A DNA stretch of 64,000 nucleotides from Rhizobiales bacterium Ga0077537 (GCA_001464955.1 LNEM01000030.1:186001-250000), one strand, 5' to 3'. Positions 34,322 through 44,583 are shown, counted from the first letter of the stretch. Notes: generated from the letters alone by a model not told the origin. Translations and numbers: made by a program.

Positions 34322-36259
34322 ATGTCGAAAGTCATCGGGATCGACCTGGGAACGACCAATTCGTGCGTTGCCGTCATGGAAGGCGGGCAGCCGAAGGTCA
34401 TCCCCAATGCCGAGGGTGCGAATACGACACCTTCCATCGTCGCTTTTACTGAGGACGGTGAGCGGCTCGTGGGTCTTCCGGCCAAGCGTCAGGGTGTGAC
34501 GAACCCGACGAACACGCTGTTCGCGATCAAGCGTCTGATCGGCCGCCGTTACGCCGATCCGCTCGTCGAGAAGGACAAGAAGCTCGTCCCCTACACCATT
34601 GTGGAAGGGAAGAACGGCGACGCGTGGGTCGAGTCGCGCGGCAAGCAGTACTCGCCACAACAGGTCTCGGCGGACATTCTCGCGAAGATGAAGGAAACGG
34701 CCGAGGCCTATCTCGGGCACGAGGTGACGCAGGCCGTCATCACGGTTCCGGCCTATTTCAACGACGCTCAGCGTCAGGCGACCAAGGACGCCGGCAAGAT
34801 CGCCGGTCTCGAGGTGTTGCGCATCATCAACGAGCCGACGGCGGCCGCGCTGGCCTACGGCCTCGACAAGAAGCAGGCGTCCAAGACGATCGCAGTCTAC
34901 GATCTCGGCGGCGGCACGTTCGACATCTCGATCCTCGAGATCGGCGACGGCGTCTTCGAGGTGAAGTCGACGAACGGCGACACCTTCCTCGGTGGCGAAG
35001 ACTTCGACATGAAGCTCGTGACCTATCTCGCGGACGAGTTCAAGAAGGAGAACGGCATCGATCTGCGCAACGATCGTCTGGCCCTTCAGCGTCTGAAGGA
35101 AGCCGGCGAAAAGGCCAAGATCGAGCTGTCGAGCGCCCAGCAGACCGAGATCAACCTGCCCTTCATCTCGATGAGCCCGCAGACGCAGTCACCGCTGCAT
35201 CTGACGATGAAGCTCACCCGCGCCAAGCTCGAGAGCCTCGTCGAGGATCTGATCCTAAGGACGCTGCCGCCTTGCGAGCAGGCGCTGAAGGACGCCGGCC
35301 TGAAGGCGGCCGAGATCGACGAGGTCGTCCTCGTCGGCGGCATGACGCGCATGCCGCGCGTCCAGGCCGAGGTGAAGAAGCTGTTCGGCAAGGAGCCGCA
35401 CAAGGGCGTCAACCCGGACGAGGTCGTCGCGATCGGCGCCGCCATCCAGGGTGGCGTACTGAAGGGCGACGTGAAGGACGTGCTGCTGCTGGACGTGACT
35501 CCGCTGTCGCTCGGCATCGAGACGCTGGGTGGTGTGTTCACGCGCCTGATAGATCGCAACACGACGATCCCGACCAAGAAGAGCCAGGTGTTCTCGACCG
35601 CCGAGGATGGCCAGCGCGCCGTCACCATCAACGTCTTCCAGGGCGAGCGCGAGATGGCGCAGGACAACAAGCACCTGGGCCGCTTCGATCTGGACGGCAT
35701 TGCCCCGGCTCCCCGAGGCATCCCGCAGATCGAGGTCACGTTCGACATCGACGCCAACGGCATCGTGCACGTGTCGGCAAAGGACAAGAAAACGGCCAAG
35801 GAGCAGTCGATCCGCATCCAGGCGTCGGGTGGCCTTTCGGACGCCGACATCAAGCGCATGACCGAAGAGGCCGAGGCGCACAAGGAAGAGGACCAGAAGA
35901 AGCGCGAGCTCGTCGAGGCGCGCAACCAAGCCGACCATTTCTCCGCCCAGGTCGAAAAGGACCTGAAGGAACACGGCGACAAGGTCGCACCCGCCGACAA
36001 GGCCGCGATCGAAGCCGGCCTCGCGAAGCTGAAGGAGGCGCTCGGCGCCGACGATGCCGAGGCGATCAAGGAGGCGAGCAACAGCTTGATGCAGGCCTCC
36101 ATGAAGCTCGGCGAGGCGATCTACGGCAATGACAAGGGCGAAGCTGAAGCCGACGGCGGCGACGCTGGCGCGACAGGCGGCGCACGCTCCAAGTCGGGCG
36201 ACAACGTCGTCGACGCCGACTTCGAGGAAGTGAAGGACGACAAGAAGAAGTCCGCGTGA
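34322..36259 (+). CDS. dnaK: Chaperone protein DnaK (Hsp70)
   Basis: A 645-residue Hsp70: [17 protein letters not shown] at the start, phosphate loops with [12 protein letters not shown] and [13 protein letters not shown], the linker [15 protein letters not shown], and a substrate domain plus lid ending in an acidic tail. It folds and refolds proteins together with GrpE and DnaJ. GAAGGA precedes ATG 34322 by nine bases. An RpoH-like promoter lies upstream and an intrinsic terminator between it and dnaJ. Confidence 0.97.
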   Translation: MSKVIGIDLGTTNSCVAVMEGGQPKVIPNAEGANTTPSIVAFTEDGERLVGLPAKRQGVTNPTNTLFAIKRLIGRRYADPLVEKDKKLVPYTIVEGKNGDAWVESRGKQYSPQQVSADILAKMKETAEAYLGHEVTQAVITVPAYFNDAQRQATKDAGKIAGLEVLRIINEPTAAALAYGLDKKQASKTIAVYDLGGGTFDISILEIGDGVFEVKSTNGDTFLGGEDFDMKLVTYLADEFKKENGIDLRNDRLALQRLKEAGEKAKIELSSAQQTEINLPFISMSPQTQSPLHLTMKLTRAKLESLVEDLILRTLPPCEQALKDAGLKAAEIDEVVLVGGMTRMPRVQAEVKKLFGKEPHKGVNPDEVVAIGAAIQGGVLKGDVKDVLLLDVTPLSLGIETLGGVFTRLIDRNTTIPTKKSQVFSTAEDGQRAVTINVFQGEREMAQDNKHLGRFDLDGIAPAPRGIPQIEVTFDIDANGIVHVSAKDKKTAKEQSIRIQASGGLSDADIKRMTEEAEAHKEEDQKKRELVEARNQADHFSAQVEKDLKEHGDKVAPADKAAIEAGLAKLKEALGADDAEAIKEASNSLMQASMKLGEAIYGNDKGEAEADGGDAGATGGARSKSGDNVVDADFEEVKDDKKKSA

Positions 36260-36306
36260 GCGGGGCGGAAGATGCCGCTGATGCGCGACGCTTCTCGAGA
36301 GTGAAC

Positions 36307-36346
36307 CTGGCCTGCCTTCATGTTGGGGGCGGGCCAGTCGTTTTTT
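36307..36346 (+). terminator. Intrinsic terminator between dnaK and dnaJ
   Basis: Ten-base arms CTGGCCTGCC (36307-36316) and GGCGGGCCAG (36328-36337) with one wobble pair, then TCGTTTTTT (36338-36346). It is a textbook intrinsic terminator located within the dnaK-dnaJ gap. Confidence 0.78.
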
Positions 36347-36425
36347 GACGCGATCTGTTTCGATTGGGCCGGAAGAACCGCAGCGTGCCTCGCGCGACCG
36401 GCCCAGGATGATGGGAATGCGGCAC

Positions 36426-37574
36426 ATGGCCAAACGCGACTACTATGAAATACTGGGTGTTGCGCGCGGGGCCTCCGAGCAGGAGCTGAAGAGCGCGTTC
36501 CGCAAGCTGGCCAAGGAACACCACCCCGACAGAAATCCCGGGGACGCCGCGGCGGAGCAGAAGTTCAAGGAGCTGAACGAGGCTTACGAAGCGCTGAAGG
36601 ATCCGCAGAAGCGCGCGGCCTACGACCAGTTCGGCCATGCCGCCTTCGAGGGTGGCCGAGGCCAAGGAGGTGCCGGCGGCTTCGGGCCGGACTTCGCATC
36701 CTCCATGTCCGACATCTTCGACGACCTCTTCGGCGAGTTCATGGGCGGCCGCGGCGGCCGCGGTGGCAGGGGTCGCGGCGGCCGCGAACGCGGCGCCGAT
36801 ATCCGCTACAATATGGAGATCTCTCTCGCCGAGGCCTTCACCGGCAAACAGGCAACCATCAAGGTCCCGACGACGGTCTCCTGCGAGACGTGTTCTGGAT
36901 CGGGCGCCAAGCCCGGCACCCGCCCGTCACAATGCCCCACCTGTCAGGGTCAGGGAAAAGTCCGCGCCAGCCAGGGCTTCTTCACCATCGAGCGCGTCTG
37001 TCCCTCGTGTCAGGGACGCGGCGAGTTCATCGAGGACCCGTGCGCATCGTGTCACGGCGCCGGCCGTATCACCAAGGAGCGGACCTTGCAGGTCTCGATC
37101 CCGGCCGGCGTCGAGGACGGCACCCGCATCCGCCTCGCGGGCGAGGGCGAAGCCGGCGAACGTGGCGGCCCGACCGGGGATCTCTACATTTTCCTCTCGA
37201 TCAAGCCACACGAGTTGTTCCAGCGTGACGGCGCCGACGTCTTCTGTCGCGTTCCGATCGCCATGACGACGGCAGCCCTCGGCGGCTCGATCGACGTGCC
37301 GCTCCTCGACAACAGCCGCGTCGCAGTTACGGTTCCGTCGGGCACAGAGACCGGAAAGCAGTTCCGCATCAAGGGCAAGGGGATGTCGGTGCTGCGCTCG
37401 AACGTGCGTGGCGACATGTACATCCAGGTCGAGGTCGAGACGCCGAAGAACCTGACGAAGCGCCAGAAGGAACTGCTGCAGGAGTTCGAAAAGGAGAGCC
37501 ACAAGGAGACGAGCCCCGCCTCCTCAGGGTTCTTTTCCCGCATCCGCGAGCTGTTCGAGGGCAAGGGCGGCTGA
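36426..37574 (+). CDS. dnaJ: Chaperone protein DnaJ (Hsp40)
   Basis: A 382-residue type I J-protein: J domain with HPD at 33-35, a Gly/Arg-rich linker ([13 protein letters not shown]), four zinc motifs ([32 protein letters not shown]), and the C-terminal substrate domains. It stimulates DnaK ATPase and hands over clients. ATG 36426 was chosen at the conserved [12 protein letters not shown]. It lies 166 bases after dnaK, with a terminator between, so its expression may be partly read-through. Confidence 0.97.
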   Translation: MAKRDYYEILGVARGASEQELKSAFRKLAKEHHPDRNPGDAAAEQKFKELNEAYEALKDPQKRAAYDQFGHAAFEGGRGQGGAGGFGPDFASSMSDIFDDLFGEFMGGRGGRGGRGRGGRERGADIRYNMEISLAEAFTGKQATIKVPTTVSCETCSGSGAKPGTRPSQCPTCQGQGKVRASQGFFTIERVCPSCQGRGEFIEDPCASCHGAGRITKERTLQVSIPAGVEDGTRIRLAGEGEAGERGGPTGDLYIFLSIKPHELFQRDGADVFCRVPIAMTTAALGGSIDVPLLDNSRVAVTVPSGTETGKQFRIKGKGMSVLRSNVRGDMYIQVEVETPKNLTKRQKELLQEFEKESHKETSPASSGFFSRIRELFEGKGG

Positions 37575-37670
37575 CCCGACAACCTCACGCCCCGATGTGT
37601 CCGACCTTGCCCTCCCGCCTCCCCCATGGAACCATTGCCGTGGGCAGGAAACGCAACAACGGAGACGGCC

Positions 37671-38768
37671 ATGGACGTCGGCATGATGATGGTATTCGCC
37701 AGTTACGGCTGGGACGATTGCCCCGACAAGCAGGTTTGGGACGAGGAAATCCGGCTCGCGCGCATGGCGGCCGACCTCGGTTTCGACTGCCTCTGGTCCG
37801 CCGAGCACCATTTCAACGACTATTCGTTCGTTCCCGACAACATCCAGCTGATGACCTACCTGACGGCCAAATGCCCCGACATCGACGTGGGCACAGCTGC
37901 GGTCATCCTGCCCTGGCACGACCCGTTGCGGGTCGCGGAGAACGCGGCCGTCCTCGACATGCTGTCGGGCGGTCGCCTCCGGTTCGGCATGGGACGCGGT
38001 CTCGCCCGCCGCGAGTTCGAGGCGTTCCGTCTCGACATGGGCGAATCCCGCGGCCGCTTCGACGAGGCGGCGCGCATGATCGTGAACGCCCTGAAGACCG
38101 GCTTCATCGAAGGCGACGGCCCGTTCTACAAGCAGCCCCGCACCGAGATCCGTCCACGCCCGCAGCATTCGATGGAGGGCCGGATCTACGCCGTCGCCTC
38201 GAGCGAGGATTCGATCGACTCCGCCGCCAAGCTCGGCGCGCACATGGTCATGTTCGCCGATCGCCCCTGGGAGATGCGCAAGCCGATGATCGACCGCGGC
38301 CGCGAACTGCACCGGAAATATCACGGCACAGCGCCCCCGGTGCCGATGCTGACCGAGTTCGCCATCGTCGGCACCGATCTCGCAACGTGCGAGGAGGAGG
38401 CGCGCAAGTACCAGGGCAAGTTCGTCGAGTCGAACTTCCATCACTACGAGTTCCTCGGCGAGCACTTCGCCAAGGTAAAGGGCTACGACAGCTACCAGCA
38501 GAAGGCCGAGATCGCGCGCAAGGGTGGCGGCCTGTCCGCGGCCGTTGACGGCTTCATGAAGGCCGCGAGCTGGGGCACGCCGGACAAGATCCTCCGCGGC
38601 ATCGAAGAGCGCCGGAAGCTCCTCGGCGACTTCGAGATGAACGTCGCCTTCCGCTTCGGCGGCACGCCGTTAGAGGTCTCCGAGCGTGGGCTGAAGCTCT
38701 TTGCCAAAGAGGTGCTTCCCGTGATCAAGACATGGCAGCCGATGGCGACGTCCGTCGCCGCCGAATAG
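37671..38768 (+). CDS. LLM-class (luciferase-like) flavin-dependent monooxygenase
   Basis: A 365-residue TIM-barrel monooxygenase of the luciferase-like family: LGFDCLWSAEHHFNDYSF near residue 40, TAAVILPWHDPLRVAENAAV, and LSGGRLRFGMGRGLAR. These enzymes use reduced FMN supplied by a reductase to oxidise aldehydes, ketones, sulfonates or aromatics. No reductase is adjacent. GGAG precedes ATG 37671. A Baeyer-Villiger-type monooxygenase follows 212 bases downstream on the same strand, suggesting a shared catabolic role (inference). Confidence 0.88.
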   Translation: MDVGMMMVFASYGWDDCPDKQVWDEEIRLARMAADLGFDCLWSAEHHFNDYSFVPDNIQLMTYLTAKCPDIDVGTAAVILPWHDPLRVAENAAVLDMLSGGRLRFGMGRGLARREFEAFRLDMGESRGRFDEAARMIVNALKTGFIEGDGPFYKQPRTEIRPRPQHSMEGRIYAVASSEDSIDSAAKLGAHMVMFADRPWEMRKPMIDRGRELHRKYHGTAPPVPMLTEFAIVGTDLATCEEEARKYQGKFVESNFHHYEFLGEHFAKVKGYDSYQQKAEIARKGGGLSAAVDGFMKAASWGTPDKILRGIEERRKLLGDFEMNVAFRFGGTPLEVSERGLKLFAKEVLPVIKTWQPMATSVAAE

Positions 38769-38980
38769 CCGGCGGCCATCGCAGCAGCCGACGATCGGGC
38801 CGAGGACGAGAATGCCATCGGGCTGCTGCGTTAGGTCGCGCTCGAACCTGCTGCAGCATGGCGGCGGCGCAGTAATATGTCCGGACAAGATGCGCGTCGG
38901 TGCATCTGGCCAAGCCATTCGATGGCGCAGTGGTCATGGGCGTAAGCCTTGCCCCCGCTCGAAAAAAATGAGGAGAGCCC

Positions 38981-40621
38981 ATGTCGACCTCGGAGATGAC
39001 GGCTGAGCGCCCCCAACGGCAGCAGGGGCTCGACTACGACGCGATCATCGTCGGCGCCGGCATCTCCGGCATGTACCAGCTCTACAAGCTGCGCGAACTC
39101 GGCATGAACGTCCGCGTGCTCGAAGCGGGCACGGGCGTCGGCGGCACCTGGTACTGGAACCGCTACCCGGGAGCCCGGTTCGATTCCGAAAGCTACTCCT
39201 ACGGCTATTCGTTCTCCGACGAACTGCTGCAGGAATGGAACTGGACCGAGCATTTCTCGCCGCAGCCCGAAACCCTGAAGTACCTCAACTTCGTTGCCGA
39301 CAAGTTCGACCTGCGCCGCGATATCGAGTTCCGGACGCGTGTGACCGCGGCCCACTTCAAGGCTGATCAGCGCCTGTGGGAGATCAGGAGCGAAGCCGGC
39401 AAGGTCTACCGCTGCCGCTTCTTCATCCCCGCGGTCGGCCCCCTCTCGGCGCCGACCATGCCCCGCATCGATGGCATCCCGAGCTTCGAGGGAGCCTCCT
39501 ATCACACCGCCACCTGGCCCCATGAGCCGGTGAGCTTCGAGGGCAAGCGCGTCGCGGTCATCGGCACGGGCGCCACGGGCGTCCAGACCATCCAGGAAGT
39601 CGCCAAGACGGTCGGCCACCTCACGGTTTTCCAGCGCACTCCGAACTGGTGCAAGCCGCTCAAGAACCGCAAGATCACCGAGGACGAACAGCGCCGGATC
39701 AAGGCCGCCTACGACGAGATCTTCAAGCGCTGTGACGAGACGTTCTCCTGCTTCCTGCACACGCCCGATCCGCGCAGCGCGATGGAAGTCTCTGCCGAAG
39801 AGCGGGAAGCCTTCCTGGAGAAGCTTTACGAAACGCCCGGCTTCGGAATGTGGCAGGGCAATTTCCGCGACATGCTGACGAACCGCGAGGCGAACAAGGT
39901 CGTCTCCGACTTCGTCGCCGGCAAGATTCGCCAGCGCGTGAACGACCCCGTCGTCGCCGAGAAGTTGATTCCGAAAAACCACGGCTTCGGCACGCGCCGG
40001 GTGCCGATGGAATCGGGCTACTACGAGGTCTACAACCAGCCCAACGTCGAACTCGTCGACATCAACGAAACACCCATCGAGCGGATCACGCCGAAGGGCA
40101 TCAGGACGTCGGACCGCGAATACGAGTTCGACATGATCATCTACGCGACGGGGTTCGACGCTGTCACCGGCAGCTTCGATCGCATCGACATTCGCGGCAC
40201 GGACGGCCTCGCATTGAAGGACCGATGGAAGGGATCAATCGAGACGTTCCTCGGCATCATGGTCGATCGATTCCCGAACATGATGATGCTCGTCGGCCCG
40301 CACACCGCGCTCGGCAACATCCCGCGCTCGATCGAGTACAACGTCGAATGGGTGGCCGGCCTGCTGGGATACATGCAGCAGCACAAACTTTCGTTTGCCG
40401 AACCAACGCCTGGCGCCGTCGAGGAATGGACCGCCAACGTGCGGAAGCATGCCGAGGGGCTTCTGTCGAATGAGATCGATTCGTGGATGACAGGCGTCAA
40501 CCGCAACATCGACGGCAAGACGACCCGCATCGTCGCGCGCTACAGCGGCAGTGCTCCGGCCTATCGGGCCTGGTGCGACCGCGTTGCAGCCGCGAACTAC
40601 GAGGGCGTCGACTTCGCTTGA
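38981..40621 (+). CDS. Baeyer-Villiger-type flavin monooxygenase
   Basis: A 546-residue class B flavoprotein monooxygenase. FAD motif GAGISG at 25-30, NADPH motif GTGATG at 195-200, and the Baeyer-Villiger fingerprint FEGASYHTATWP at 169-180. It resembles cyclohexanone/phenylacetone monooxygenases that insert oxygen into ketones to give esters or lactones. AGGAGAGCCC precedes ATG 38981. The secreted dienelactone-hydrolase-like gene downstream lies on the opposite strand, but an ester or lactone product would suit a hydrolase (inference). Confidence 0.92.
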   Translation: MSTSEMTAERPQRQQGLDYDAIIVGAGISGMYQLYKLRELGMNVRVLEAGTGVGGTWYWNRYPGARFDSESYSYGYSFSDELLQEWNWTEHFSPQPETLKYLNFVADKFDLRRDIEFRTRVTAAHFKADQRLWEIRSEAGKVYRCRFFIPAVGPLSAPTMPRIDGIPSFEGASYHTATWPHEPVSFEGKRVAVIGTGATGVQTIQEVAKTVGHLTVFQRTPNWCKPLKNRKITEDEQRRIKAAYDEIFKRCDETFSCFLHTPDPRSAMEVSAEEREAFLEKLYETPGFGMWQGNFRDMLTNREANKVVSDFVAGKIRQRVNDPVVAEKLIPKNHGFGTRRVPMESGYYEVYNQPNVELVDINETPIERITPKGIRTSDREYEFDMIIYATGFDAVTGSFDRIDIRGTDGLALKDRWKGSIETFLGIMVDRFPNMMMLVGPHTALGNIPRSIEYNVEWVAGLLGYMQQHKLSFAEPTPGAVEEWTANVRKHAEGLLSNEIDSWMTGVNRNIDGKTTRIVARYSGSAPAYRAWCDRVAAANYEGVDFA

Positions 40622-40684
40622 GGCGTGAGACACCATCGGAACCGCATCGCGCCCCCGCAATCGATCGGCGATGCCGGCGCGGCG

Positions 40685-41566
40685 TCACTTCCGGCCGCCG
40701 GGCTCGAACGCGGCTTTGAGCAGCGTCTCGACTTCTGCGATGGCGGCGGCCCGCGCCACGGGATCCGTGCCGACCTCCACCTTGCCGTCGCCGCGCGCTG
40801 AAAGGCCGACCCCGCTTCGCGTGCGTCGTGGCGAATCCGGTGCATCGAAGCCATGCACGGCGCCAGGATACTCGATCAGCCGAACGGCTGGAAACTTGGC
40901 GACGAGCGCACGACACCGGTCCGCCGGCGTCCAGTCGTCGGCGCTGCCCATCAGGATCGTGAGCGGCGCTCGCCCGGCGAACGCATCGCGATCGGTAGAC
41001 GGCCGACACCCCGGATAGAAGGCGATCGCCACTTTGGGTGCCACTGGTACGCGCATGTCGTCAGGACGCCCGACCAGTTCGAGCACGCTCGACCCACCGT
41101 TCGACCATCCGACGATCGCCAGCCGATTGCGATCGATGAACGGCTGCAGGGACAGCCATTCAAGCGTCGCTGCGGCGTCCCGACCTCGATGCCGCGGCCG
41201 AATGGGCCGGGTCGCCCCATCAACGGTGCAGATCTGTCTGAAACCGCGCGGATTGAAGCTGTCCGGGAACACGACCACATAACCGGCGGCCGCCCACCGC
41301 TTGCCCCAGTCGAGTTCACGCTTCGAGAATTGGCCATTCTTGTTGAACAGCCCGCCGCAGCCATGCAGTCCGACGACCGCCGGCCATGGGCCCGACCCGC
41401 TGGGCCTCAGCACGTAAGCGTCGATCGTGGCCGCCCTGGCGCCCTGTACGTCGATCGGCTGCACCTCGTAACCGGGCGGCGGCTCGGCCTTCGCGTTTCC
41501 GGCAACACAGAGCCCGGCAACAAGTCCGATCCAGACACGGCGGAACATCGACGTCGCAACTCGCAT
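40685..41566 (-). CDS. Secreted dienelactone hydrolase-like alpha/beta hydrolase
   Basis: A 293-residue alpha/beta hydrolase with a Sec signal (VWIGLVAGLCVAGNAKA). VGLHGCGG forms the oxyanion region, and the nucleophile is the serine of VGWSNGGS; the acid and histidine are probably in SADDWTP and AVHGFDAP. It is of the DLH group and probably periplasmic; the substrate is unknown. GGGGAAG precedes ATG 41566. It lies downstream of the atp operon, from which it is separated by a terminator-like hairpin. Confidence 0.88.
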   Translation of the reverse strand: MRVATSMFRRVWIGLVAGLCVAGNAKAEPPPGYEVQPIDVQGARAATIDAYVLRPSGSGPWPAVVGLHGCGGLFNKNGQFSKRELDWGKRWAAAGYVVVFPDSFNPRGFRQICTVDGATRPIRPRHRGRDAAATLEWLSLQPFIDRNRLAIVGWSNGGSSVLELVGRPDDMRVPVAPKVAIAFYPGCRPSTDRDAFAGRAPLTILMGSADDWTPADRCRALVAKFPAVRLIEYPGAVHGFDAPDSPRRTRSGVGLSARGDGKVEVGTDPVARAAAIAEVETLLKAAFEPGGRK

Positions 41567-41653
41567 GGTACTTCCCCTCTGCCCGGCGGCCCGGCCCGGC
41601 GGCCACGCAAAGTGGCATACCTCTTCGATCGAAAGCGAGGGCTGCAAACGAGA

Positions 41654-41677
41654 ACGGCGCCGCGATTGCAGCGCCGT
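41654..41677 (-). terminator. Intrinsic-type terminator after the F0 ATP synthase operon
   Basis: On the minus strand ACGGCGC-N10-GCGCCGT is followed by TCTCGTTT. It lies about 50 bases after the atpF stop and before the hydrolase start. Confidence 0.6.
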
Positions 41678-41723
41678 CTTGCAGATCGTTATGGGAGAAG
41701 CACCCGGACAGGGACCCCAACCC

Positions 41724-42203
41724 TCAGTTCAGCTTGCCCCGGACGTCGCGGATAGCCTGGTCAACGATCCCGCTCGCGGTGTCGTTCTGGACACGTGCAG
41801 CCAGCATACGCTCTGCCGCCGCTGTTGCGGCTTCGACCACGGCGCCGCGCACCTCGGCCACGGCCTGAGCCTCGGCCCGGGCGATTTTGTCTTCGGCGAT
41901 CCGCGAACGCCGCTCGATCGACTCTTTCAGAGCCCGCTCGGCCTGCTCCTTGATAGCGGTTGCCTCGCGCTCGGCCTCTTCGATGATGGCTTTCGCCTCG
42001 TCATCGGCCCGCCGCTGCTTTTGCTGGTAATCAGCCAACAGATCCTGTGCCTCTTCGCGCAGGCGTCTGGCTTCATCGAGCTCCTTGCGGATCGCATCGG
42101 CGCGCGCGTCGAGTGCGCTCGCGACCAGCCCCGGGACCTTCATGTAGACGAGAAGGCCGACGAACAGGAAGAAGGCGACGGCCACCCAGAAATCGGGAGT
42201 CAT
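41724..42203 (-). CDS. atpF: ATP synthase F0 subunit b
   Basis: A 159-residue subunit b: one N-terminal membrane helix (DFWVAVAFFLFVGLLVYM) and a long charged coiled coil that forms the peripheral stalk. In alphaproteobacteria the stalk is a b/b' heterodimer, and both genes are here, 14 bases apart. It is the last gene of the F0 operon; the F1 genes (hagdc) are not in the window and must lie elsewhere. Confidence 0.94.
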   Translation of the reverse strand: MTPDFWVAVAFFLFVGLLVYMKVPGLVASALDARADAIRKELDEARRLREEAQDLLADYQQKQRRADDEAKAIIEEAEREATAIKEQAERALKESIERRSRIAEDKIARAEAQAVAEVRGAVVEAATAAAERMLAARVQNDTASGIVDQAIRDVRGKLN

Positions 42204-42216
42204 GATCTCGTACCCT

Positions 42217-42801
42217 TCAGATGGCGTTTTCGGACGTCGGAGCCGACCGCACGGAAGCACCACCGGTTGACGACCCGATCAGCCGCTCGACGATCGCAGC
42301 AGCCGTCTCGGACGCGATCTGATCGACGCTGGCCATCGCCTGAGATTTGGTCGCCGCAATCCTGGCTTCGGTCTCGGCGAGCTTCACAGCGTTGGCGTCG
42401 TCAACCCGGCGCTTTTCTCGATCGAGTTCGGCGTCGGCCGTATCGCGCATCGACTTGGCCATCGTCTGGGCCTTGTTGCGCGCGTCCGCCAGAGACTTCT
42501 CGTAGGACTTCAGCGCTGCGTCCGTCTCGGCCTTGAGCCTCTCGGCCTCGACGAGATCGCGCTGGATGCGCTCCCGACGCTCGGAGAGCACGGAACCGAC
42601 GCGCGGCAACGCGATCCGCGACATGACGATATAGAGGAACCCGAACGTCAGGGCGAGCCACACGAGCTGCGGCGCGAACGTGCTCGAATCGAAGGGCGGG
42701 AACTTGGTCTGCCCTTGATGCCCATCGGCAGCCACGGCTGTCGAAGTGGCAGTCGGAACGTGCCCGCCGGCCGTGGTGTAAGTCGTCGTGCTGGATGCCA
42801 T
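42217..42801 (-). CDS. atpF2: ATP synthase F0 subunit b'
   Basis: A 194-residue b' subunit: a ~45-residue Thr/Ala-rich N-terminal extension, a membrane helix (LVWLALTFGFLYIVMSRIALP) and a long coiled coil (LSERRERIQRDLVEAERLKA). It pairs with subunit b in the peripheral stalk. ATG 42801 was chosen as the first start with protein-like sequence; its ribosome binding site is weak. It follows atpE after an unusually long 240-base gap that contains a stable hairpin. Confidence 0.92.
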   Translation of the reverse strand: MASSTTTYTTAGGHVPTATSTAVAADGHQGQTKFPPFDSSTFAPQLVWLALTFGFLYIVMSRIALPRVGSVLSERRERIQRDLVEAERLKAETDAALKSYEKSLADARNKAQTMAKSMRDTADAELDREKRRVDDANAVKLAETEARIAATKSQAMASVDQIASETAAAIVERLIGSSTGGASVRSAPTSENAI

Positions 42802-42994
42802 GGCTCGTCCGATTGCTGGGCGTCGGCGTGGTCTTGTGACGGCCTTGCTCTTCGCACCGTATCCTGAAATTGACGGCTCGGCCGTCCGAAACGAAGATAC
42901 GTTACGATCGTCGCAAGGCCCGCGACAAACGTCGTGAGCATTGCTCGCGAAGAAGGATTGCTGCAGCGAAAATCGCCGCAAGGTATGCCGGCCG

Positions 42995-43034
42995 AGTCCA
43001 GCTCCACTCCCGCGATCGAGATCGGAGCCGGACT
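42995..43034 (-). other. Stable mRNA hairpin just after atpE
   Basis: On the minus strand two 11-base arms, AGTCCGGCTCC and GGAGCTGGACT, pair with one G-U wobble around an 18-base loop. The hairpin begins nine bases after the atpE stop codon and has no T run after it, so an mRNA-stabilising or attenuating role fits better than termination. Confidence 0.6.
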
Positions 43035-43042
43035 CTGGATGC

Positions 43043-43270
43043 TTAGAGAACGAACAGGATCAGCAGCGCGACGAGCAGCGAGAAGATGCCCAGAGCTTCC
43101 GTCAGCGCGAAGCCGAGGAGCAGCGTACCACGCTGGCTGTCGGCGGCCGACGGGTTACGCAGCGCGCCCGACAGGAACTGACCGAACAGGTTCCCGAGGC
43201 CCAAAGCCGTGCCGGCCATGCCGAGGCAAGCAAGACCAGCGCCAATCGCCTTACCAATGACCGGATCCAT
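43043..43270 (-). CDS. atpE: ATP synthase F0 subunit c
   Basis: A 75-residue hairpin proteolipid with two membrane helices. The polar loop is RNPSAADSQ, and the ion-binding carboxylate is E58 (LLGFALTEALGIF). It forms the rotor ring in several copies. The motif around E58 is of the proton-translocating type. The start is preceded by a GGAGAA-type site, and the gene is third in the operon after atpI and atpB. Confidence 0.96.
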   Translation of the reverse strand: MDPVIGKAIGAGLACLGMAGTALGLGNLFGQFLSGALRNPSAADSQRGTLLLGFALTEALGIFSLLVALLILFVL

Positions 43271-43317
43271 CGTATTCTCCTGTTTGAAGGTTGGGTGTTT
43301 GAGAGTGGGAAGCGACG

Positions 43318-44061
43318 TCAGTGATGTCCGCCATGGACGGCATCACTCAGGTAGACGCTCGTCAGCACGGCGAAGACGTAGGCCTGCAGCACGGCGACGA
43401 GAACCTCGAGGGCGGTGAGCGCCGTGGTCAGCAGCAGCGGCAACGGTGCGATGATGCCCCACGCCCCCGCCGCCAGAAGCGACGCGACGAACCCGGCGAA
43501 GATCTTCAGTGCGATATGGCCAGCCAGCATGTTGGCGAACAGACGCACCGAAAGCGTCAGCGGCCGCGCCAGAAACGAGACGACCTCGATCGGGATCATG
43601 AGCGGCAAAAGGACGGGCGGCACGTCGGGCACGAACAACTTGAGAAAACCGAGCCCATGCTGCCAGAGGCCGTAGATGATCACGATGCCGATCACGAGAA
43701 GCGCCAGCGCCGCCGTGACGACGAGCTGGCTGGTCACGGTGAAGCTGCCGGGCACCATGCCCAGCAGATTGCAAAGCAGCACGAACATGAACAGCGAAAA
43801 GACGAGCGGGAAGAACTTCATCCCCTCCTCGCCCACATTGTCCCGGACGGTCGAGGCGACGAACTCGTAGGCCATTTCGGCCATCGACTGCATGCGCCCC
43901 GGAACGAGAGCCCGCTCCCGCATGGCGAACACCATGAAGCCTGACGCGAGGACCACCGCGCTCACCATGAAGGCAGAGGCATTCGTGAAGGAGGCATCGA
44001 TACCCGCGAAGTCCAGCGGGATCAGCGTCTTGATGTTGAATTGCTCGATAGGACTTGCCAC
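43318..44061 (-). CDS. atpB: ATP synthase F0 subunit a
   Basis: A 247-residue integral membrane protein with five to six helices. The essential arginine lies in [13 protein letters not shown], and the C-terminal helix has [16 protein letters not shown]. Together with the c-ring it forms the proton path. The start is GTG 44061 with GGTGAG upstream; an upstream in-frame ATG at 44106 would overlap atpI and is less likely. Confidence 0.94.
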   Translation of the reverse strand: MASPIEQFNIKTLIPLDFAGIDASFTNASAFMVSAVVLASGFMVFAMRERALVPGRMQSMAEMAYEFVASTVRDNVGEEGMKFFPLVFSLFMFVLLCNLLGMVPGSFTVTSQLVVTAALALLVIGIVIIYGLWQHGLGFLKLFVPDVPPVLLPLMIPIEVVSFLARPLTLSVRLFANMLAGHIALKIFAGFVASLLAAGAWGIIAPLPLLLTTALTALEVLVAVLQAYVFAVLTSVYLSDAVHGGHH

Positions 44062-44086
44062 GTCGTGCTCACCCCGGCTTGGCGTC

Positions 44087-44482
44087 TCACTTGTCCTTGT
44101 CCGCACCGCCGCTCGAGGGCGGCGTGGACGGCGTCTTCTGCTGCATCGCCCCCACGACCAGATTTCGCATCCCGGCCGCAGTCCCGATGAGGAAAAACAG
44201 AATGAACAGCCATGGCTTGGTCTGCAGCCAGCTATCCAGATACCAGCCGATCGCGCCTCCGACCACGACGCCGCCCACCAGCTCGGAGGACAACTTCATG
44301 GCCCGTCCCATCGCTTCGCTGCGCCCCGTCCGGCTTTTGGCCTCGGGGCGCTGCCCATGTTCCGTCTGACGCGCCTCTCGAAGCTTGCGGCCGAGATCGT
44401 TCGACCGCTCTTCGAGCGCAGCCCGTTCCTCCGGCGTTAGATCGCCTTGAGGCCCCTTGCCGGGCGCACCGTTGACAGACAT
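44087..44482 (-). CDS. atpI: ATP synthase assembly protein AtpI
   Basis: A 131-residue AtpI (gene 1): a charged N-terminal region, then two membrane helices ([19 protein letters not shown] and [16 protein letters not shown]) as in the AtpI/Mg channel family. It helps c-ring assembly. It is the first gene of the operon; ATG 44482 lies about 65 bases after the predicted transcription start of the promoter at 44555-44583. Confidence 0.92.
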   Translation of the reverse strand: MSVNGAPGKGPQGDLTPEERAALEERSNDLGRKLREARQTEHGQRPEAKSRTGRSEAMGRAMKLSSELVGGVVVGGAIGWYLDSWLQTKPWLFILFFLIGTAAGMRNLVVGAMQQKTPSTPPSSGGADKDK

Positions 44483-44554
44483 GGATTTTCTCGCCGATGG
44501 AACAGGTGACCGGGACAGCGTGCCCCGGCACGGCGGCAATGATCTGCGGCGCGG

Positions 44555-44583
44555 ACCATAGTGACGGCCCCCAAGTGTGTCAA
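44555..44583 (-). promoter_or_regulatory. Consensus sigma-70 promoter for the F0 ATP synthase operon
   Basis: On the minus strand TTGACA (44583-44578), 17 bases, TATGGT (44560-44555). The -35 matches the consensus exactly. It precedes atpI. Confidence 0.75.
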
